Of a stretch of DNA of 64,000 nt, positions 15,573 through 22,793 are shown in pieces. Origin of the DNA: Arthrobacter glacialis (lineage in GTDB: Bacteria; Actinomycetota; Actinomycetes; Actinomycetales; Micrococcaceae); NCBI RefSeq assembly GCF_002909445.1, contig NZ_PPXC01000013.1, positions 58,244-122,243 on the forward strand, in the 5' to 3' direction. The notes beneath the pieces were generated by a model. It made no database searches. It had not been told where the DNA came from and saw nothing but the letters and a program-made list of their open reading frames with translations. Position numbers and translations under genes: made by a program. Numbering within the stretch: position 1 is the first letter of the stretch; each line of letters starts with the position of its first letter.

Positions 15573-16390
15573 AGGAGGTCTCTTTTCGGGTTAAAGGCTG
15601 GGCGTTTCTTACCAGTCCGCAGGACACGGTTCTTTGCTACGTCCTCTTTGCCTTCGTTGGATTTTTTATAAGGGTCCGCTTCACGGGCAAGCCCTGGTGC
15701 GTCGTAGAGCTTCATCGTGACCCCGGTAATCGGGACAGCGTCAACGTCAAGGTTTAAATAGCGTTCCTTGGCTTGATCAACCAGCCAACTCAACGCGTTA
15801 CCGCCGTGCTTGCGAGTGTTGTACAGAACGTCAGAAGCAAAGTAACCGCTCTTAGAACCGACCTCCATAACGCGGCCATCAGCGAAAGTCAGACTGAACT
15901 GAACCCGCTTATCGTGGCTTCTTTGCGCTTTGGCGGCACCACGAATTTTGGACATGAGGTCCTCAACTGCCGCAATGCGCCCCTTTGCCCCTTTGGTCTT
16001 GGGGAAGCGTACTTCGTGCTGTCTGGCGCCCTCTCCAAAGTAAGTGGTCGCTGATTCAAACTTGCCGCGTTTTGGCTGGGGAACATAGCGGCCCTGAGTG
16101 TCCTTGGGGATCACCGTTTTTGTCTCTGCCCCTGCTTTGGCACGCACAGGAACAATGTGCCCATCCTTGGCACGGCGACGGGCCGGCCGGGTGGATGCAT
16201 GTCCATCCCTGGCGAGTTCGGTGAGCGTGTCAAGGTAGGCGGCACCACTGGTTTTTCCGTGCAGGATCTTCCACACCATCTTGGGGTCACGCTGAAGCTC
16301 ATTCGCGATTTCAGCGTTGCTCATCCCCTTGCCCTTCAGCTCAGTGACAAGCTCAAGGGCTGTGGGTTTAGCTCCAGGTGATTGGCTCAT
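15569..16390 (-). CDS. HTH protein of unknown function
   Basis: This is a 273-residue protein. The first ~45 residues form a helix-turn-helix (ALELVTELKGKGMSNAEIANELQRDPKMVWKIL). The basic middle contains RRRAKDGH, and the C-terminal half is alpha/beta (VQFSLTFADGRVMEVGSKSGYFASDVL). No family is recognised. It lies 49 bases downstream of the 540-residue polymerase-like gene and is coupled to the small HTH gene after it, suggesting a DNA-acting module on plasmid or phage DNA. The ATG at 16390 gives a sensible N-terminus, but no strong ribosome-binding site is visible. Confidence 0.6.
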   Translation of the reverse strand: MSQSPGAKPTALELVTELKGKGMSNAEIANELQRDPKMVWKILHGKTSGAAYLDTLTELARDGHASTRPARRRAKDGHIVPVRAKAGAETKTVIPKDTQGRYVPQPKRGKFESATTYFGEGARQHEVRFPKTKGAKGRIAAVEDLMSKIRGAAKAQRSHDKRVQFSLTFADGRVMEVGSKSGYFASDVLYNTRKHGGNALSWLVDQAKERYLNLDVDAVPITGVTMKLYDAPGLAREADPYKKSNEGKEDVAKNRVLRTGKKRPAFNPKRDLL

Positions 16391-16439
16391 GCCTATGGTT
16401 TTCTCTCTGGTGATCTCAGTGGTTCAACGACGGTCGTAT

Positions 16440-18062
16440 CTAGGGTCTCTGAGCAGCTTGTGCGGCGAAGAGCCCGTAAGCTTCCTGTGGCCCGTTCCTA
16501 TCTGCCCTCTTCTTCAGCAGATCTCGCGCCTCAAGAGTGGCCGGTGTCTGGAACTTCCCACTGGCGTAGCCCTGCAACCGCAGACGACCCACCTTGCCAT
16601 CATCAGCACCACCCAAATCATCAGGAAGCGACCACTGCGGAACATGCGTGGTGTAGACAGCGTCACCATTGATACCGATGATCGAATTCCCAGGCAGCGT
16701 CAAAACACCCGTCCTCACTCCCCCAGCACCCGGACCATCCAACACACGGGCCCGGCCACGGCCCCACACCTGCGCCGCAAGTTCCGGCCGGTAGAACGGC
16801 CGGTTCCGCTGACTCAACGGCTGCGGGATCTTATAAATAAAAGCCTCCCCGCGACGCTGCACACTACTCATGTACTGGGTGGGAACCTCAGCAGCTGACC
16901 AGACAACCTCTGTCCTTGACCGACCACGCGAGGCAAAAGCACCAATGCTCTGAATGACAATGGAACGCAACGCAGAAGCCACAGCAGCCCGCACATCGTA
17001 ATCCACATTCTCCACAGCCAGTGTGCGCTCGCGGGCACGGATCAAACGTTGAGCAAAGGTATCCAGGGGACGGGCTTTCATGAAAGCAACAGACTCCACC
17101 GGATCGACCATCCAGCCTGCCCTTTGTGCCATAAACACTTCAGAGGCATCCGCCCAGGTCTCCCCAACTGCACCAGGCCGATTGGGGTAATACCAACCAT
17201 CAGAGACGTTGCGATGGCGGACGCCAAACAACCCCACATGGTTCCAATTCTCCGGAACCCGGAACTTCACGTAGATCCTGGCACGCAGGTAAGGATCCTG
17301 ACGCATCAACTCCATAGTGTCTTCACGGTTCAGCCGCCGCCCAGGACCCACACCAAGTTCCCTACACAGCGCCGCATACATAAAACGCCCATCAATGGAG
17401 GCGAAATCGGTGATGAACTTCTGCTCCTCAGGATTGATCAGAGGGAGGCAATCCTCATGCGTGGAGAAATTCGGACCCAAAACGTTGTGCTCAAGGTGGT
17501 GCTGGCCCGAGGTTCGATGGATCTCCTCACCAATGTCCTCAGTGACAAAATCAGGATCAAGATCCTTAGGCAAGGAAAGCGCCCACAAATTAGTGCCAGT
17601 GGCAGCGGGCGAAAGGAACAACGTCGCACCAGGAACGACAGAACTAACCATGGCCGCCGTAGCATCCCACGCCTCCCGAGCCTGGGCCGGATTCAGATCG
17701 ATGTCACCAAACCACTCCGCAGCAGTACGGACTTCAACCTTCTGATCCGTACTCTCACGCACAAAACGGCCCGTGGCCGGAGCCAGAAACCAGTGGCCAT
17801 CGGCCCGCCAGCCAGGTGTCTTCACCAGCAGCCAATGACGACGCTCAGGCCCCATATCAGCCGCAGGAACCTTACCCGTCAGCATGATCCGCTCAGCCCC
17901 ATACGAAGCAGCCGTATCCAGCAAATCACCTAGGTTCGGCTTCTGCCGACGCTCACCCACTTTGGGCTTCACGCGCTCGCCGGTTCCGGTGTATCCGTAG
18001 CCTGTGGTGTAGTCGACCCAGATGGTAGGGACGGTGCGTGGGGACCAGGGGTGGGGCCGCAT
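16440..18062 (-). CDS. Large protein with polymerase-like palm motifs (hypothesis)
   Basis: This is a 540-residue soluble protein, started at the ATG at 18062 because AAGGAGG lies directly upstream. I recognise no named family with certainty. Four blocks follow the order of a family B DNA polymerase palm. DFASIDGRFMYAAL (219-232) resembles motif A DF-SLYP. ALRSIVIQSIGAF (364-376) resembles motif B K---NS-YG. PELAAQVWGRGRARVL (426-441) matches the helix before motif C. GINGDAVYTT (463-472) resembles motif C DTDS. If real, it would be a very divergent or inactive polymerase. It heads a three-gene unit with two DNA-binding proteins under operator copy C. Confidence 0.5.
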   Translation of the reverse strand: MRPHPWSPRTVPTIWVDYTTGYGYTGTGERVKPKVGERRQKPNLGDLLDTAASYGAERIMLTGKVPAADMGPERRHWLLVKTPGWRADGHWFLAPATGRFVRESTDQKVEVRTAAEWFGDIDLNPAQAREAWDATAAMVSSVVPGATLFLSPAATGTNLWALSLPKDLDPDFVTEDIGEEIHRTSGQHHLEHNVLGPNFSTHEDCLPLINPEEQKFITDFASIDGRFMYAALCRELGVGPGRRLNREDTMELMRQDPYLRARIYVKFRVPENWNHVGLFGVRHRNVSDGWYYPNRPGAVGETWADASEVFMAQRAGWMVDPVESVAFMKARPLDTFAQRLIRARERTLAVENVDYDVRAAVASALRSIVIQSIGAFASRGRSRTEVVWSAAEVPTQYMSSVQRRGEAFIYKIPQPLSQRNRPFYRPELAAQVWGRGRARVLDGPGAGGVRTGVLTLPGNSIIGINGDAVYTTHVPQWSLPDDLGGADDGKVGRLRLQGYASGKFQTPATLEARDLLKKRADRNGPQEAYGLFAAQAAQRP

Positions 18063-18113
18063 TCGCTTCCTCCTTGAGCTCGATGCCGGGGCAATCGTCC
18101 CGTACATTTTTAT

Positions 18114-18162
18114 GTTGATCTGACAACTACTAATTCTATGGGTATTTGGGGTTGTCAGTCCA
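18114..18162 (-). promoter_or_regulatory. Promoter with overlapping operator (copy C)
   Basis: On the minus strand, TGGACT (18162-18157), an 18-base spacer and TAGAAT (18138-18133) are followed by GTTGTCAGATCAAC (18127-18114). The same layout occurs in copy D, and it differs slightly from A and B (18- rather than 17-base spacer). Confidence 0.55.
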
Positions 18163-18191
18163 CTACCGTGCTGTTTTGGGTCGGCGTGTTC

Positions 18192-18461
18192 TTAGGCTGG
18201 CTGGAGGCTGAGAAGGTGCTTGTCGATCTTGTCTGGGCGGTAGCCGCTCCAGTGATCGTTGCCGAAGAAGACGACTGGTGCTTGGGCATAGTTCAAATCT
18301 TGCAACCGCTTCAGCGCTTCGGCGTCTTTGGTTACATCGAGCACCACAAAGTCTCGGCCTTCGACGAGGCCTTTGGACTCGAAGTGGCGCAGGGTTGCGT
18401 TGCATTGCACGCATCCAGGCTTGGACATCAGGGTGAAGATGGTGCTGGTTGTTTCTGGCAT
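18192..18461 (-). CDS. nrdH: NrdH-type glutaredoxin-like protein
   Basis: This 89-residue thioredoxin-fold protein has the redox motif CVQC in KPGCVQCNATLRHFESKGL, then APVVFFGNDHWSGYRPDKIDKHL, which matches NrdH redoxins that reduce ribonucleotide reductase. AAAGGAG precedes the ATG. No ribonucleotide reductase gene is nearby. Stand-alone nrdH-like genes are common on actinobacterial phages and plasmids. It points toward operator copy C and the polymerase-like gene, so a link to DNA synthesis is possible but not shown. Confidence 0.8.
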   Translation of the reverse strand: MPETTSTIFTLMSKPGCVQCNATLRHFESKGLVEGRDFVVLDVTKDAEALKRLQDLNYAQAPVVFFGNDHWSGYRPDKIDKHLLSLQPA

Positions 18462-18517
18462 TTCTTGGCTCCTTTGTTGGTTTTACCGGTGTTTGAACTG
18501 CTGGGGTTCTCTATGAG

Positions 18518-19369
18518 TCAGAGGGGGTGGAGAGAGGCGCGTTCTTCATCGGTGATGTCGATGTGGAGGGCGGCATGAATGGCCGCTGCATGCGTGGTCC
18601 TGGTTTGGATCTCGTTATCGATTTGCTTGACCCTGGATGTCGCGGCCGCGAGCTTTCCTCCGAGTGTTTCAACCAATTCACTGTTGGTGTTCTGCGGGGT
18701 GTAGAACCTTGAATACTGGTTGATGAACGTGACTAGAGGGGCTTTCTCCTGCAGGAGGAGCGCGCAGTCCCATATGTCGTGGTGCCCAATACCTGGCGTG
18801 CTGCGGATCTGAGCTAGTTGATCGGCTTCAGGGTCCGGCAGGTTTCCGATGTAGCGGACTGATTCTGCGTGTGCGGTCCTCCATTCAAGAGCCGGCTGGG
18901 CTGCATTCAGCGCCCGCTTCCAGGCGAAACGACCCTGCCAGGTGATGAGCAAATAAAGTCCGATGCCGGTCACCCCCAGAGGGGCCAGAAGCTGGAAGAA
19001 AAACCCCATTGGTATCAACGTCGCCAGACGGTATATGAGGAACAGTGCGGCGATTCCCAGGACGAAGTTCAGGAGGAGGACGCTGCCGTCTTGGGCCCAC
19101 CGTGGGGTCTTTAGCCAATCCCTGACCTGAAGATGCTTCATCAACGAGGGGTCTTTCTTGACCACAAATTCAGGTTCTTCCCAGTTGCCAACAAAGGTGT
19201 GTGGGGAATCAAAGTTGGCCGGCCAAGGATTGGACTGCCGCAACAACGCGGTCAATATCTGGTTCCGATACTTCGCCGGCACTTCAGGTGGCTCCCCCAT
19301 CGGCCCAAGGATCAGCCCCCGTGCCGACCGGCCAGAGATCTTGAATTGGTGCGCGCTTGTGCTCTTCAT
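18518..19369 (-). CDS. Membrane protein of unknown function
   Basis: This is a protein of about 283 residues. A soluble N-terminal ~110 residues precede two adjacent hydrophobic segments (VLLLNFVLGIAALFLIYRLA and FFFQLLAPLGVTGIGLYLLI). A C-terminal helical region (LGGKLAAATSRVKQIDNEIQTRTTHAAAIHAAL) looks like coiled coil. The start at MKSTSAHQF is chosen because upstream codons run into the preceding terminator. No family is recognised. A terminator separates it from the genes upstream, so it probably has its own promoter. Confidence 0.6.
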   Translation of the reverse strand: MKSTSAHQFKISGRSARGLILGPMGEPPEVPAKYRNQILTALLRQSNPWPANFDSPHTFVGNWEEPEFVVKKDPSLMKHLQVRDWLKTPRWAQDGSVLLLNFVLGIAALFLIYRLATLIPMGFFFQLLAPLGVTGIGLYLLITWQGRFAWKRALNAAQPALEWRTAHAESVRYIGNLPDPEADQLAQIRSTPGIGHHDIWDCALLLQEKAPLVTFINQYSRFYTPQNTNSELVETLGGKLAAATSRVKQIDNEIQTRTTHAAAIHAALHIDITDEERASLHPL

Positions 19370-19404
19370 ATCTGAGGTAGGTGTCAATATGGAACCAGAA
19401 CACA

Positions 19405-19447
19405 CAAAAAAAGGGGGTGCCCCCTGCGCTTGGCAGAGAGCACCCCT
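19405..19447 (-). terminator. Rho-independent terminator
   Basis: On the minus strand GGGGTGC (19446-19440) pairs with GCACCCC (19420-19414), followed by an eight-T run. It ends the transcription unit that includes the genes at 19479-21245. Confidence 0.8.
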
Positions 19448-19478
19448 GGACGGGCCAGCGCCCAAAACGGGGCTGGGA

Positions 19479-19697
19479 CTAGCCCAAGCCTGCCTTCAAC
19501 TCCTCAGGCAGGAGATCCACAACCTTCTGCACTTCCTGATCCGTGCCTTGCAAACCAGCAGCTTGCAAAGTCTCGACCAGATCCTTGCGATCTGGGACAT
19601 GCCCGTTGAGACCGAAGACGGCAGCACAAGCAAAAGCCGTGCCCTCGAAGGGATCTCCCAAAAGATCTCCGCTCAAAACTTTCAATTTCTTAGTCAT
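19479..19697 (-). CDS. Small hypothetical protein, 72 residues
   Basis: This short acidic soluble protein starts MTKKLKVLSGDLLGDPFEGT. The ATG overlaps the previous gene's stop (ATGACTAA), with GGAAGTGG upstream, indicating coupled translation. No motif is recognised. It is the last gene before a strong terminator. Confidence 0.6.
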   Translation of the reverse strand: MTKKLKVLSGDLLGDPFEGTAFACAAVFGLNGHVPDRKDLVETLQAAGLQGTDQEVQKVVDLLPEELKAGLG

Positions 19698-20430
19698 TGC
19701 CACCACTTCCTTCAATAATGTTTTCAATTCGGTTTCTCTGTGAGGCGTCTACCTCAACCGAGTCAAACGTCTGGGCATCAAAGAAGGCCACCTGCCCATG
19801 AGCTGCTGACAAACGCCGAGCCTCCTCAGCAGACTGTGCCTTAGATGAAACATCGAATGACACAATCCCCGTCTCAGGGTCATGCCAACCCCCAAAGAAG
19901 TTCCCCTCCTGCCCCAAAACTTCCCGCTTCTGGCGCGCATATCTCATCACCGATTGCGGATTCACAGAAGCGATCGGGACCGCCACCTCATGCTCCGGAT
20001 GCACACTGACAAAAAATCCTGCCGCCTCAGCCGCTCCTGTCCTGGGATCAATGGTGAACCCACCATCAGGCTCATTCAGCTGTGACAGTGCTTCAATGAA
20101 GTTCTTCCGCTTCTCTTCCTCCGTTACTTCTACCGCACCTACAACGTCCTTCTCACGAGCAATATCTGCCTGCTTTACCCGGTAAAGCCTGGTTCGCAGG
20201 GGATCTACAGACGGAGAGTTCGGATCCAAGTCGATGGCATCCCTCAGGCGCTGTTCTCCTTTGGGTGTCCTATCGCTGGCCTCCTTGAGAGTCAGCACTT
20301 CAGGGGCTTGCATGATCGGCCCGGCGCCTCCTCCACCGACTTGCTCAGATCCGTGGAGAGATCCTCCACAGGAGCAATGGCAGGTCTCCAAGGGTTGGAC
20401 TGATTTTCCGCATCGACTAGTGTGCGCCAT
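19690..20430 (-). CDS. Hypothetical protein with N-terminal Cys cluster
   Basis: This protein of about 246 residues starts at MAHTSRC, chosen because GGAGGTGC lies directly upstream. The N-terminus has C, C-H-C and C-G-G spacing (HTSRCGKSVQPLETCHCSCGG), consistent with a small zinc site. The rest is soluble and ends in a region (GQVAFFDAQTFDSVEVDAS) that reads like a substrate- or nucleotide-free alpha/beta fold. Function is unknown. It belongs to the unit downstream of operator copy D. Confidence 0.6.
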   Translation of the reverse strand: MAHTSRCGKSVQPLETCHCSCGGSLHGSEQVGGGGAGPIMQAPEVLTLKEASDRTPKGEQRLRDAIDLDPNSPSVDPLRTRLYRVKQADIAREKDVVGAVEVTEEEKRKNFIEALSQLNEPDGGFTIDPRTGAAEAAGFFVSVHPEHEVAVPIASVNPQSVMRYARQKREVLGQEGNFFGGWHDPETGIVSFDVSSKAQSAEEARRLSAAHGQVAFFDAQTFDSVEVDASQRNRIENIIEGSGGND

Positions 20431-20579
20431 GGTGCACCTCCGCCAGGCGGCAGGGTGCCTGTGCCGTGTGGTCATGGTTTCGCATCTAGTGGTCCCCTCG
20501 TGAGTGGTTGCCCTCTGATGGGCTTCTTTCACACGAGGTAGGTCACCTTTTTGGATCCCAACCATGTTCACAGTCATGA

Positions 20580-21245
20580 CTATTTTTCCGCTCCTCGTCC
20601 CGCGGTGTCCCACGCTGGATTGAGCATCATTTGTGTTTGCCCAATCTGCTGGAGCCCAAAGCGGTTATAGAACGGGATGAGTTCCTGGTTGGCTGCAATG
20701 CACCCAACGACAGCCCCTTGGCCGGCTAGTTCATCAACCGCTTCGTTGAGGAGCTTGGCTCCTGCCCCGGGCTGCGCCTCAAGGCTCCTCGCAAGTAGCG
20801 AGAACGTGAAAGCCTGCCTTCCATTGGCCGCAGCCTTAACGGCCTTACTGAGGGCAGCCTCGGATGCACCACGGCCGTGGTTCGGGAGGATTGAAAAGAT
20901 GGATGCAAACAGCGCGCCGACGACGATGACCGTAAACAGGAGCCCCGGAAATGCCCTGAAGTCCCCCGTGATGGCGGGAAGGGCCGGAAGGAACAACATA
21001 AACACCAGCGCGGCCCCAACAACGATCCCTTTCACCGAGGTTCGACGCTGATCTTTGACCACAACGATGGCCTCTGATGAGTCCTGGTAAAGCACACCAT
21101 CGACGGTCATCACCAAGGCGGTGAACAGGTGAGCGGGGTAGGCCAGAAGTGCCGGCCATTTGCCGGTGCCCTTCCTCCGTTGCGTAAAGGCTTGGGCGCT
21201 GATCCACGCGAGTGTTGGGACTTGGCCCAACGTTGCTTTTTTCAT
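20580..21245 (-). CDS. Membrane protein with acetyltransferase-like C-terminus
   Basis: This 221-residue protein has two hydrophobic segments near residues 75-115 and a C-terminal ~90 residues ending VVGCIAANQELIPFYNRFGLQQIG. That pattern recalls the last strand-helix of GNAT acetyltransferases (N---I-FY-R-GF), but a full GNAT domain with an acetyl-CoA loop is not evident. The strong site AGGAGGTGA precedes the ATG. It is the first gene after operator copy D, and its role is unknown. Confidence 0.6.
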   Translation of the reverse strand: MKKATLGQVPTLAWISAQAFTQRRKGTGKWPALLAYPAHLFTALVMTVDGVLYQDSSEAIVVVKDQRRTSVKGIVVGAALVFMLFLPALPAITGDFRAFPGLLFTVIVVGALFASIFSILPNHGRGASEAALSKAVKAAANGRQAFTFSLLARSLEAQPGAGAKLLNEAVDELAGQGAVVGCIAANQELIPFYNRFGLQQIGQTQMMLNPAWDTAGRGAEK

Positions 21246-21267
21246 GCTTCACCTCCTAAATAAATGT

Positions 21268-21309
21268 GTTGATCTTATCACTATACATATATTGGGTTGA
21301 CCAAGTCTA
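21268..21309 (-). promoter_or_regulatory. Promoter with degenerate operator (copy D)
   Basis: On the minus strand TAGACT (21309-21304), an 18-base spacer and TATAGT (21285-21280) overlap GTGATAAGATCAAC (21281-21268). The right half AGATCAACACATTTAT is shared with copy B (one mismatch), while the left half has drifted. Confidence 0.5.
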
Positions 21310-21316
21310 GATTCCC

Positions 21317-22147
21317 TCAATTTTCCTTGGGGATGTAAAGCGCAAAGTTCCGCGCTGCAGGTGGCCTCATGTACTTCTTTGCCGCTGCACTGACCTTCAG
21401 CTCACCGACTAAGAGCACATACGCTCCAATGAGATCTTCAACCCCGTTCAAGCCGTAGGCCTCAATGAGGTCATCCCGAACCTCATCTTTGAGAACAATG
21501 CTCATGTGTCTGGGGAAGCCTGTGTTGAGCCAGGTGATTCCCTCATCTGGGTACACCTTGGTGATCGTTCCCCAGTAACCACGCTCCTTGCCTGCGTCGC
21601 CTTCGGAGGCGTCGAGGAAAGGGATGAAGTAGTCACAGATCTGAACCTTGCCACCGCTTTTGGGTGTAGAAATGGTCTGCGTTGATTGCCGGTATTTTTC
21701 CGAGGTAGCAAGGTTGATGAGGATCTGACGCGCTTGGATGCTGGAGCTACTCTCTTGCCGTTTGCCCCATTTGATGAACTTGCCGGCTTTGTTTTCGGCG
21801 CCCCCGCCGACCAGACCCGTGACGGGTGTTTTGTTCGATGGCGGCTTGGGGAGGGTGAATTTCAGCTCGAAGTGGCCCCCGGGATTTTCAAGAACATACT
21901 TCTCCAGCGCTTCGGCACGCTCGCTTTCCTCGCTTGAATGAGTGGCCCGCTCACAACCTTCTGCGTGGGGACGCGCTCCGAAGCATGCCGCCTGCCCAGA
22001 GACGGAAGCCTTTCTGAAGAAGGCTTGGTTATGGCAGAGGTCGCACTCCAGTGCCGTTCGGTGCTCTGCGATCCATGACGCGGAATTTTTGTTGAAATCC
22101 GCTGCGGAGTACGTCTCGTTGTCAATGGTGTCGAGGGCGAGGTCCAT
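21317..22147 (-). CDS. Hypothetical protein with Cys/His cluster
   Basis: This 276-residue soluble protein has an N-terminal putative zinc cluster (CDLCHNQAFFRK then CFGARPHAEGC), similar to treble-clef or HNH-like fingers but without the catalytic histidines I would need to call a nuclease. A C-terminal region (GAYVLLVGELKVSAAAKKYM) looks like a beta-barrel. Its ATG shares one base with the stop of the prepilin peptidase gene (TGATG), so it is the last gene of the Tad transcript, although nothing in it suggests a pilus role. Confidence 0.55.
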   Translation of the reverse strand: MDLALDTIDNETYSAADFNKNSASWIAEHRTALECDLCHNQAFFRKASVSGQAACFGARPHAEGCERATHSSEESERAEALEKYVLENPGGHFELKFTLPKPPSNKTPVTGLVGGGAENKAGKFIKWGKRQESSSSIQARQILINLATSEKYRQSTQTISTPKSGGKVQICDYFIPFLDASEGDAGKERGYWGTITKVYPDEGITWLNTGFPRHMSIVLKDEVRDDLIEAYGLNGVEDLIGAYVLLVGELKVSAAAKKYMRPPAARNFALYIPKEN

Positions 22148-22791
22148 CAAATTCCTGTCGGGATAAGAGCGAGGGCGAGGGCGATTGCGGTTCCGGCCAC
22201 CATATATGGGGCCAGGGGGATTCCCGCTTTGGTTTCACCGGCCGGAACGATTGCTCGCCGCTGGGTGAAGTGCAGGATGAGTGCATGGGGAAAGGCCAGG
22301 ACAAGGCCAAGGAGGCCCCCCCAGAGCAGTGGTGTCCATCCGGCGTAGGAGAGTGCTCCGCCGATTATTGCCGCCAGTTTCACATCGCCTAAGCCTAGAT
22401 CTCCGAAGACTGCGGCGAGGAGGTAGAGCAGCCCCAGTGCGAGTGTGCCGAGGGTTGCTTGGCCCAGACGGGACCAGTCACTGGTGATGATGGTGGCGGT
22501 GATGATGGTGGCGGCCACGCCGCCAGCGTAGGGGATGCTGAGCGCGTCGGGGATCCGGTGGGTGCGGGCGTCGGTGACGCCGATTCTGCCTCCCTGGAAG
22601 GCTGTTATGCCCAGAAGTAACACGATGGCCCAGAAGGTGGTGTCGTTGCCTGTGACTGCGAGGATCCCCATGAGGACCACGGCCGTGGCCACCAGGATGG
22701 TGGTGGCCACGGCGGGGTTGATTCCGTCGCTTGTCTTCATTCGGGCGATTTCTCGCCCAAGGTAGTTTCGGGGCATGGCGTCCTCGGTCAT
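22147..22791 (-). CDS. A24-type prepilin peptidase
   Basis: This is a 214-residue membrane protein with about six helices. The two catalytic aspartates of type IV prepilin peptidases are visible in TDARTHRIPD and GDLGLGDVKLAA (GxGD). It would cleave the leader of the Flp pilin encoded at 30349 and possibly of the TadE-like proteins. The ATG starts two bases after the stop of the LysM/BTAD gene. The large N-terminal methylase domain of Gram-negative PilD is absent, as usual for TadV/CpaA. Confidence 0.85.
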   Translation of the reverse strand: MTEDAMPRNYLGREIARMKTSDGINPAVATTILVATAVVLMGILAVTGNDTTFWAIVLLLGITAFQGGRIGVTDARTHRIPDALSIPYAGGVAATIITATIITSDWSRLGQATLGTLALGLLYLLAAVFGDLGLGDVKLAAIIGGALSYAGWTPLLWGGLLGLVLAFPHALILHFTQRRAIVPAGETKAGIPLAPYMVAGTAIALALALIPTGI

Positions 22792-22793
22792 GG

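Noticed and set aside
17049-17933. 294-codon plus-strand frame opposite the polymerase-like gene
   Set aside because: The antisense frame gives Arg/His/Pro-rich sequence without a domain. The minus-strand gene has a strong ribosome-binding site.
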